In this document: positions 5,840 to 10,175 of the stretch, in pieces
Layout of the letters: every line of letters starts with the position of its first letter
How positions within the stretch are numbered: position 1 is the first letter of the stretch
Assembly (NCBI GenBank): GCA_958427155.1
Contig: CAUABB010000039.1
Coordinates: forward strand, 1-10,175
Origin: an uncultured Oscillospiraceae bacterium
GTDB taxonomy: Bacteria > Bacillota > Clostridia > Oscillospirales > Ruminococcaceae
Direction: 5' to 3'
Length of the DNA stretch: 10,175 nt
Made by a program: the position numbers and the translations under genes
Notes under the pieces: generated by a model
What the model saw: the letters and a program-made list of their open reading frames with translations, nothing else
Database searches by the model: none
Told to the model about the DNA's origin: nothing

Positions 5840-7276
5840 TCAAGACTCCTTTGATTTTCCAGTTCTTTTTTTACCTTTTTTGAACTTCCTTTTTCCAACA
5901 AGTTCTCTGTACCGGGCGCGAACCTCCGTCTCGCGAGGAATTTCAAGGGCACTTTCAGAAGTTTCGCTGTAAACCGTCCGGCTGATCACCATGGAACCTG
6001 GCTTAATAAATTCGTCATCTAGATAGTCATAGTAGGTGCCGGGAGTGATAATTCCGTTAAGTTTGACGATGGCTGTCCCCGCCGCACTCAAAGCGGCGTC
6101 CACCAGTTGAACGCAGTTGGTGGACAGCACAAAATAGGATTTAAAGCGACCGGAACCGAATTTGTAAAATTCTGCTCCCGTATAATAATAAAGCTGGCTC
6201 GCATAGTCGGGATAGTGTTCCAGACTTTTTTCAGTGCCCTTTTTCAGATCCGCTTCATAAGGAGACTCCCAACGGTAAGCCGATTCACAGAGCGTTTCCA
6301 TCCGTTTGCGAAGATTTCTCTTTTGATCATCGGTCAGCCGAAAGCCAAAGCCAAACAGGGTTTTTTTGCTGTAGCGGGTTACAAAAGGAATATATTTTTC
6401 TTTTGAAGTATAGAATAAAACCCCATCTCCTGCTCCCTCAAAAAGTTTTCGGGAGTATTCATCGTAGTTGCCATAGGAAATTACGTGACCGTCAAACCAG
6501 AAATCACAGTGCCCCATTGCTCCGCTTCCACCTTCTGTTACGTGGATGAAAACTTCCAAATCGGGCGGAGAGTCCAAGACTTCTCCTTCTTTATATTGGG
6601 TGAGCTGTGGGTCCAATTTTTGGCGCTCCTCTGGATTGGCAGAAAAATAGCGGTTCATTCTTTTGAGAACCCGGTGCGGGATCAACATCGCAACAAAGAC
6701 GGGAAGAGAAATTCGAATTCTTCGTTTCAGACGAGTTTTAGTTGTATGAGGAATCATGGAACCGATAAATTCCAGCAGATAGGAACTACCGAGAATAATG
6801 CCATAAACGCCAACAATAATCAGGATATCATCGGTAGAAAAAAGCGGAGTAAAGGTAAGCAGAATGCCGAAAGTAAGAAAAAACAGACAGTCAAAAAGAT
6901 CGGTTATCCGCCCTTTCACCCGGTTTTTTACAAAAAGAATAAAATTAACCAGCTTTGCCGCTCCCATAATTAGCACATAAAGAGCAAACAGAAAGCCCAG
7001 AAAAGAAATCTGAAGATCCCGAACAAAGAGCATGACAGAACCCAAAACAATCGCTATTAGAGCGCCCCCCAGCGTAATCTGCCGCCCACCGAGTTCCCTG
7101 CGGCGCAGAAGGAGCATGACCAGCATAGCAAAACCGCTGACCAGGCAGAGGAGAGCTACCAGGAACAGCGTCAATTTTAAAAAGCTGGTTTTAAAACAGA
7201 GGATTACAATCCCCAAAGCAAGCAGAACAAGCCCCGGCAGAAGCTGATCCAGCACCGGGGTAAATTTTTTTCGCAT
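5840..7276 (-). CDS. HdeD-like (DUF308) membrane protein fused to a probable permuted papain-like domain
   Basis: The protein has 478 residues; the ATG at 7274-7276 has AAAAGGATGG about 7 nt upstream. Residues about 10-175 hold six hydrophobic helices in a repeated pattern (for example LVLLALGIVILCF, GGALIAIVLGSVMLF, LFFLTFGILLTFTP), typical of HdeD/DUF308 membrane proteins. A basic linker (180-210) follows. Residues about 238-425 form a soluble domain with FIHVTEGGSGAMGHCDFWFDGHVISYGNYD early and STNCVQLVDAAL late (Cys388). A histidine motif first and an NC-x-x-hydrophobic motif later is the order expected for circularly permuted NlpC/P60 or LRAT-like papain-fold enzymes, which act as peptidases, amidases or acyltransferases. 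His256 or His245 would pair with Cys388. The fold call is inference. The tail (455-478) is strongly basic. It is the first gene of a unit with its own promoter and is coupled to the EamA gene. Confidence 0.75.
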   Translation of the reverse strand: MRKKFTPVLDQLLPGLVLLALGIVILCFKTSFLKLTLFLVALLCLVSGFAMLVMLLLRRRELGGRQITLGGALIAIVLGSVMLFVRDLQISFLGFLFALYVLIMGAAKLVNFILFVKNRVKGRITDLFDCLFFLTFGILLTFTPLFSTDDILIIVGVYGIILGSSYLLEFIGSMIPHTTKTRLKRRIRISLPVFVAMLIPHRVLKRMNRYFSANPEERQKLDPQLTQYKEGEVLDSPPDLEVFIHVTEGGSGAMGHCDFWFDGHVISYGNYDEYSRKLFEGAGDGVLFYTSKEKYIPFVTRYSKKTLFGFGFRLTDDQKRNLRKRMETLCESAYRWESPYEADLKKGTEKSLEHYPDYASQLYYYTGAEFYKFGSGRFKSYFVLSTNCVQLVDAALSAAGTAIVKLNGIITPGTYYDYLDDEFIKPGSMVISRTVYSETSESALEIPRETEVRARYRELVGKRKFKKGKKRTGKSKES

Positions 7277-7324
7277 AAAGCCATCCTTTTTATTTACAAA
7301 TCCATGATATAACCATTATTTTTT

Positions 7325-7353
7325 AGTATAGCACCAAACATTTTTAACTACAA
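7325..7353 (-). promoter_or_regulatory. Promoter of the DUF308-type membrane protein gene
   Basis: TTGTAG (7348-7353) and TATACT (7325-7330) on the minus strand are 17 nt apart, and TG precedes the -10 box by one base (extended -10). The start codon is about 50 nt downstream. Confidence 0.75.
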
Positions 7354-7436
7354 GTGGAAAGGATGCTTCCTATAACTAAAATCTCGAATTTTCCGGAGAG
7401 TATAGCTGCTGGTACGAAACGCAAAAGCCAATATAA

Positions 7437-7467
7437 AAAACGCCAAAGCGCAATGCTTTGGCGTTTT
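7437..7467 (-). terminator. Terminator of the rplM-rpsI operon
   Basis: AAAACGCCAAAGC (7437-7449) pairs perfectly with GCTTTGGCGTTTT (7455-7467) around a five-base loop. On the minus strand it is followed by six T. It starts 16 nt after the rpsI stop. Confidence 0.92.
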
Positions 7468-7483
7468 AAATGTTTTAGAAATA

Positions 7484-7882
7484 CTATCTCTTGCTGAACT
7501 GAGGAGCGCGGCGGGCTGCCTTGAGGCCGTATTTTTTACGCTCTTTCATTCTTGGGTCACGAGTCAGGAAGCCTGCTTTTTTCAGCGCCGGGCGGAGCTC
7601 TTCGTTGTACTGAAGAAGAGCGCGGGAAAGACCATGGCGGATTGCGCCAGCCTGACCGGTAACACCACCACCTGCAACGGTGCAGACAATATCAAATTTT
7701 CCCAATGTGTCAGTCAAATTCAAGGGCTGACGGACGATCAGTTTCAGGGTTTCAAGACCGAAGTAATCGTCGATGTCCCTGCCGTTAATAGTAATGTTGC
7801 CATTGCCCGCATAAACACGGACACGTGCAACAGAGCTTTTTCTTCTTCCAGTGCCATAAAAATATGGTTTGGATTCGTACAT
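7484..7882 (-). CDS. rpsI: Ribosomal protein S9 (uS9)
   Basis: The 132-residue protein has the conserved N-terminal YGTGRRKSSVARVRV, the central NGRDIDDYFG and GGGVTGQAGAIRHGLSRAL, and the ending LTRDPRMKERKKYGLKAARRAPQFSKR. The terminal KR tail is the part of S9 that reaches the P-site tRNA. Its length matches the family (about 130). ATG at 7880-7882 is preferred over the in-frame TTG two codons upstream, because GGGAGG lies 9 nt before the ATG but only 3 nt before the TTG. It is the second gene of the conserved rplM-rpsI pair, 18 nt after rplM. Confidence 0.98.
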   Translation of the reverse strand: MYESKPYFYGTGRRKSSVARVRVYAGNGNITINGRDIDDYFGLETLKLIVRQPLNLTDTLGKFDIVCTVAGGGVTGQAGAIRHGLSRALLQYNEELRPALKKAGFLTRDPRMKERKKYGLKAARRAPQFSKR

Positions 7883-7900
7883 CTTCAAGTACCTCCCTTA

Positions 7901-8329
7901 TTAAAACTCGCAGTTTACAGGTTTCTGTGCGGCGTTGTTATGCTCAGCACCTCTGTAAACACGCAGGCGGCGCAGTTGTGCGGCGCCAAGTTTGTTATGG
8001 GGAAGCATACCCTCGACTGCCAGCATCATGGCCTTTTCCGGATTTTCTTTCATTAATTTGCTGTATTTGACCTCTTTCAGGCCACCGACCCAGCCGGTAT
8101 GCCACTGGTAAACCTTACTGTTAAGTTTGTTCCCAGTCAGAACAGCTTTCTCAGCATTGATCACAATTACGTGATCGCCACAGTCCATATGCGGCGTAAA
8201 GCTTGGTTTGTGTTTGCCGTGCAGAATATGGGCGGCTTTGGCGGCTACGCGGCCGAGCGGCTTTCCATCTGCGTCGAGCACGTACCATTTACGCGAGATC
8301 TCACCCGCTTTTGGCATATAAGTTGACAT
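7901..8329 (-). CDS. rplM: Ribosomal protein L13 (uL13)
   Basis: The 142-residue large-subunit protein includes the family signatures RKWYVLDADGKPLGRVAAKAA, LHGKHKPSFTPHMDCGDHVIVINAEK, LTGNK, AVEGMLPHNKLG and LRVYRGAEHNNAAQKP. The ATG at 8327-8329 has GGAGGG 6 nt upstream; the open frame extends farther upstream, but that stretch is the leader and promoter. The gene heads the rplM-rpsI operon, and both products assemble into the ribosome. The family's usual LGR near residue 117 is LGA here, a mild variation. Confidence 0.98.
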   Translation of the reverse strand: MSTYMPKAGEISRKWYVLDADGKPLGRVAAKAAHILHGKHKPSFTPHMDCGDHVIVINAEKAVLTGNKLNSKVYQWHTGWVGGLKEVKYSKLMKENPEKAMMLAVEGMLPHNKLGAAQLRRLRVYRGAEHNNAAQKPVNCEF

Positions 8330-8402
8330 GGTATTCCCTCCGTTTACAAATCGGTTTTCAGATAAAACACCCCAAAGGGTAAGAAAACTCAGACTTAATT
8401 GC
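8330..8402 (-). promoter_or_regulatory. 5' leader of rplM, possibly an L13 leader RNA
   Basis: The predicted start site leaves a leader of about 73 nt. On the minus strand it contains a small hairpin ACCC-TTTG-GGGT (8369-8380) and a weak CCG/CGG pairing next to the ribosome site. Firmicutes rplM genes often carry an L13-binding autoregulatory leader. The size and position fit, but I cannot confirm the consensus by eye. Confidence 0.4.
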
Positions 8403-8408
8403 TTAAAC

Positions 8409-8437
8409 ATTATAATATGTCCATAAAAGCTTGTCAA
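8409..8437 (-). promoter_or_regulatory. Consensus promoter of the rplM-rpsI operon
   Basis: TTGACA (8432-8437) and TATAAT (8409-8414) on the minus strand are separated by exactly 17 nt, a perfect sigma-A consensus that fits a highly expressed ribosomal operon. Confidence 0.93.
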
Positions 8438-8668
8438 GAGGAATAAGCTGTTTTTTGTTATTTAGATCTCTGTAGCTCTTTAAATCTCTCTTGATATCGC
8501 AATTTCTCTCTGTTTCTCGTTTGCTATTTTGATTTAAAAGTTATCAAAAAAAGAAAACGTAAAAAAGAGAAAAAAAGAGAAAACAGAAAAAAACAGGATG
8601 TATTTTTTGTTTTTAAACTTTTAAAATAAAACTCTTTAATATATTTTTTAATCAACTGGATATCAAGG

Positions 8669-8683
8669 TAGAAAAATTTTCTA
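8669..8683. repeat. Short palindrome TAGAAAA-A-TTTTCTA
   Basis: A perfect 7-bp inverted repeat with a single central base, about 180 bp upstream of the XRE gene. In DNA this AT rich it may be incidental. Confidence 0.45.
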
Positions 8684-8715
8684 TGATATAAATGTAAAGG
8701 CCTGTAGGGTAGCTA

Positions 8716-8733
8716 TTTCTTCGACAGAAGAAA
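8716..8733. repeat. Inverted repeat TTTCTTC-GACA-GAAGAAA containing a 0A-box-like core
   Basis: A perfect 7-bp inverted repeat with a four-base centre. On the minus strand its middle reads TGTCGAA (8720-8726), identical to the core of the Spo0A binding box. It could be a protein-binding dyad or a small RNA hairpin. It lies about 130 bp upstream of the XRE start codon. Confidence 0.5.
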
Positions 8734-8774
8734 ACATGAATCAGAGCCTTTTCACCTTAAAATAAGATTGAAAA

Positions 8775-8810
8775 TGTAATATTTACATTGATTATTGGTA
8801 AAATAATCAA
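8775..8810. repeat. Tandem inverted repeats upstream of the XRE gene
   Basis: TGTAA-TAT-TTACA (8775-8787) is directly followed by TTGATTATT-GGTAA-AATAATCAA (8788-8810), a perfect 9-bp inverted repeat. They lie 50-85 bp upstream of the XRE start codon, where operators or the -35 region would be expected, and are candidate binding sites for the XRE protein itself. Confidence 0.55.
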
Positions 8811-8860
8811 CAGTTTTTAATGGTAGAGTACAATTTTAAGCAGTGAAAGGAGGTCCAATT

Positions 8861-9229
8861 ATGGCTGAAAAAAGCGCTTGTAATATTTTGAGAAGTCTTC
8901 GGGAAGAAAAAGGTTTAACACAGGTAGGGGTGGCAAAAGTGCTGGGAATTGCTCAGCAAACCTATTCCAATTATGAAACGGGTGATTATGATCTGCCTAC
9001 CCGTCACCTGATTGTACTTGCGAATTACTATCACGTCACGTCTGATTATCTTTTAGGACTGACAAAATTCCGTGGTACCATAAGAGATTTGAATACAATG
9101 GTTCAGCCCGATGTGACCTTTGGACAACTGATTTCTGACATTCTGTCTCTCGATCCAACTTCCAAGGCATCAGTTGCAGATTATGTCAGCCTTCTTAAGC
9201 TTCGCCAGGCGACTGAAAAGGGAAAATAA
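8861..9229 (+). CDS. Small XRE-family transcriptional regulator
   Basis: The protein has 122 residues; the ATG at 8861 has AAAGGAGG 7 nt upstream, a very strong ribosome site (an in-frame GTG at 8843 lies ahead of that site and is discarded). Residues 6-66 form a Cro/CI-type helix-turn-helix domain: LRSLREEKGLTQVGVAKVLGIAQQTYSNYETGDYDLPTRHLIVLANYYHVTSDYLLGL, the familiar pattern in which QQTYSNYE is the recognition helix. The C-terminal part (about 72-122) is helical and may mediate dimer formation. It resembles short Clostridia XRE repressors; no partner gene such as a toxin, peptidase or transporter is adjacent, since the next gene converges on it. A possible -10 box TACAAT lies at 8829-8834 with a weak -35. 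Inverted repeats just upstream suggest autoregulation. Target genes are unknown. Confidence 0.9.
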   Translation: MAEKSACNILRSLREEKGLTQVGVAKVLGIAQQTYSNYETGDYDLPTRHLIVLANYYHVTSDYLLGLTKFRGTIRDLNTMVQPDVTFGQLISDILSLDPTSKASVADYVSLLKLRQATEKGK

Positions 9230-9291
9230 AAGATGATATTTTTAAATATCTGTATTTAATGTATAAATGTTACGATAAGCTTAATAAGATT

Positions 9292-9328
9292 AAAAGAGAC
9301 GGCAGAATTTTTCTGCCGTCTCTTTTTT
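9292..9328. terminator. Bidirectional terminator between XRE and CBS genes
   Basis: A perfect 16-bp inverted repeat (arms 9292-9307 and 9311-9326, cores GAGACGGCAGAA and TTCTGCCGTCTC) with a three-base loop has A-runs left and T-runs right. It serves the XRE gene on the plus strand and the spoVAE-CBS operon on the minus strand, and directly abuts the TAA stop of the CBS gene. Confidence 0.94.
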
Positions 9329-9782
9329 AGGAAAAAAGCGTGTCTAAAAACGTCTGTTTGGCATCGGACGGACCGCATGTAAAGATATCCCGATAAGCGC
9401 CAGCCACGAGTTCGGATGGCATGGCACGAGGAAGATCACAAAGACTTACCATCCCAACCAGTGCGCCGTTTCGGGTTACGGGAACCCGTTTGATCTGGTG
9501 ACGGGCCATCAGCGCTGCAGCTTCGGTAACCGGTGCAACCGTTTCAATACTGATCGCCGGCTGCGTCATGATTCGGTCCACGGATGTTTCGATTGGTTTT
9601 TTCCCAAGCGCAATACATCGCGTAACAATGTCACGGTCGGTGATAACTCCTACAATGCTGTTTCCACGGACAACTGGCAAAACCCCAATTTTATTACGGC
9701 GCATCAGTTCTGCCGCACGAAAAGCGCTTTCATCATAAGAAACACGTACAATGTACTGTGACATCAGTTCTCCTACAGTCAT
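9327..9782 (-). CDS. Two-CBS-domain protein, in operon with spoVAE
   Basis: The 151-residue soluble protein is made almost entirely of a tandem CBS (Bateman) module. CBS1 spans about residues 4-60, with FRAAELMRRNKIGVLPVV and GVITDRDIV; CBS2 spans about 67-125, with VTEAAALMARHQIKRVPV and GMVSLCDLPRA. A short C-terminal helix follows. Such modules bind adenosine nucleotides (AMP, ATP, SAM or c-di-AMP) and act as sensors, usually by regulating a partner; no catalytic domain is fused here. The ATG has GGAGG 7 nt upstream, and the gene starts 23 nt after the spoVAE stop without a terminator or promoter between. This suggests shared forespore expression, which is inference. The ligand is unknown. 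Confidence 0.9.
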   Translation of the reverse strand: MTVGELMSQYIVRVSYDESAFRAAELMRRNKIGVLPVVRGNSIVGVITDRDIVTRCIALGKKPIETSVDRIMTQPAISIETVAPVTEAAALMARHQIKRVPVTRNGALVGMVSLCDLPRAMPSELVAGAYRDIFTCGPSDAKQTFLDTLFS

Positions 9783-9805
9783 CCTTATTCCTCCAGTCTC
9801 GTGGG

Positions 9806-10175
9806 TTATCCGGAAACGTTCCGATCGGTGGGTTTAAAAATCAGAGCCGCAAGCAGCGCGAAGAAGATCGCAGCGGCAATTCCGCCGGCAGAAGCTTTCA
9901 GTCCGCCGGTTAAGGCGCCTAAAAGGCCTTGTTCCCGCACGGCCTCTTCCACTCCTTTAGCAAGATTATAGCCAAATCCGGTTAAAGGGACGGTGGCGCC
10001 GGCGCCCGCGAAATCGACAAGCGGGCCATAAATTCCAACGGCTCCCAGAACGACGCCCGCTACTACATACCCTACCAGGATTCGAGCTGGCGTCAGTTTT
10101 GTGTGGTCAATTAACAGCTGGCCGATGACACAGATCAGGCCGCCGATTACAAAGGCCTTTAAATACTCCAGAAAA
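9806..10175 (-). CDS. spoVAE: Stage V sporulation protein AE (SpoVAE/SpoVAEB), start outside the window
   Basis: The frame is open from the right edge to TAA at 9806-9808, giving 123 codons including the stop, so only the first few residues can be missing (family length is about 116-125). Recognisable stretches are YLKAFVIGGLICVIGQLLID, LTPARILVGYVVAGVVLGA, the very conserved DFAGAGATVPLTGFGYNLAKG, and a final membrane helix ending AALIFKPTDRN. SpoVA proteins are forespore inner-membrane components that move dipicolinic acid into the developing spore and release it at germination. SpoVAC and SpoVAD would be expected just to the right, outside the window. The CBS gene follows in the same operon. 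Confidence 0.95.
   Translation of the reverse strand, partial: FLEYLKAFVIGGLICVIGQLLIDHTKLTPARILVGYVVAGVVLGAVGIYGPLVDFAGAGATVPLTGFGYNLAKGVEEAVREQGLLGALTGGLKASAGGIAAAIFFALLAALIFKPTDRNVSG

Larger units (their letters stand above)
8438..8860. other. AT-rich gene-free region with strand asymmetry and inverted repeats
   Basis: No credible ORF is seen on either strand over about 420 bp. The left part (about 8460-8520) is rich in TCTCT words. It is followed by a strongly purine-rich tract of A-runs and GAGA (about 8537-8597). The right part holds several inverted repeats listed separately and leads into the XRE gene. No known riboswitch class could be recognised. Transcription toward the XRE gene may start within it. 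Confidence 0.6.

Noticed and set aside
8690..8755. c-di-GMP, fluoride or purine riboswitch upstream of the XRE gene
   Set aside because: A closing AAAGGC/GCCTTT stem is present, but none of the conserved internal motifs of these classes could be found.

Overview
The window looks like chromosomal DNA of an endospore-forming Clostridia member, most likely of the Oscillospiraceae/Ruminococcaceae type. The reasons are a SpoVAE gene, Firmicutes-style Shine-Dalgarno sequences, several near-consensus sigma-A promoters, AT-rich intergenic regions with mid-GC genes, and L13/S9 and tRNA sequences of Firmicutes character. The genus is inferred, not proven. No mobile element, phage module or CRISPR array is visible.

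Layout, left to right. Bases 1-330 hold the 3' end of a SAM-dependent methyltransferase gene (+) with its terminator. Next come three minus-strand units: a small lipoprotein whose signal peptide and body are in different frames (439-1069), a short DsbA-family thiol oxidoreductase with its own promoter (1196-1696), and a tRNA-Met/tRNA-Glu transcription unit with a consensus promoter and a terminator (1902-2208). Divergent from the tRNAs is a MerR-type regulator with four C-terminal membrane segments (2322-3158). Its promoter has a 19-bp spacer carrying a perfect dyad, which suggests autoregulation. Downstream lies a MATE efflux pump (3348-4721). It is preceded by its own promoter and by a leader holding an 8-codon ORF with a strong Shine-Dalgarno sequence. 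The leader ORF is overlapped by a 17-bp intrinsic terminator, the architecture expected of ribosome-mediated, antibiotic-responsive attenuation. This is the most interesting signal in the window.

A bidirectional terminator separates the pump from a minus-strand group (7276 down to 4766). This group comprises a membrane protein joining an HdeD-like six-helix region to a probable permuted papain/NlpC-P60-like domain, a half-size EamA transporter starting 4 nt after it, and a YcxB-like two-helix membrane protein. Next is the conserved rplM-rpsI operon (L13, S9; minus strand) with a perfect promoter, a possible L13 leader and a terminator.

About 420 bp of very AT-rich, gene-free DNA with several inverted repeats follows, then a small XRE-family repressor-like gene (8861-9229, +). 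A perfect bidirectional terminator separates it from a minus-strand operon at the right edge: spoVAE (truncated by the window edge) followed by a two-CBS-domain protein. Across the window the genes are mostly short independent units separated by strong hairpin terminators, two of which include or abut the stop codon of the convergent minus-strand gene.
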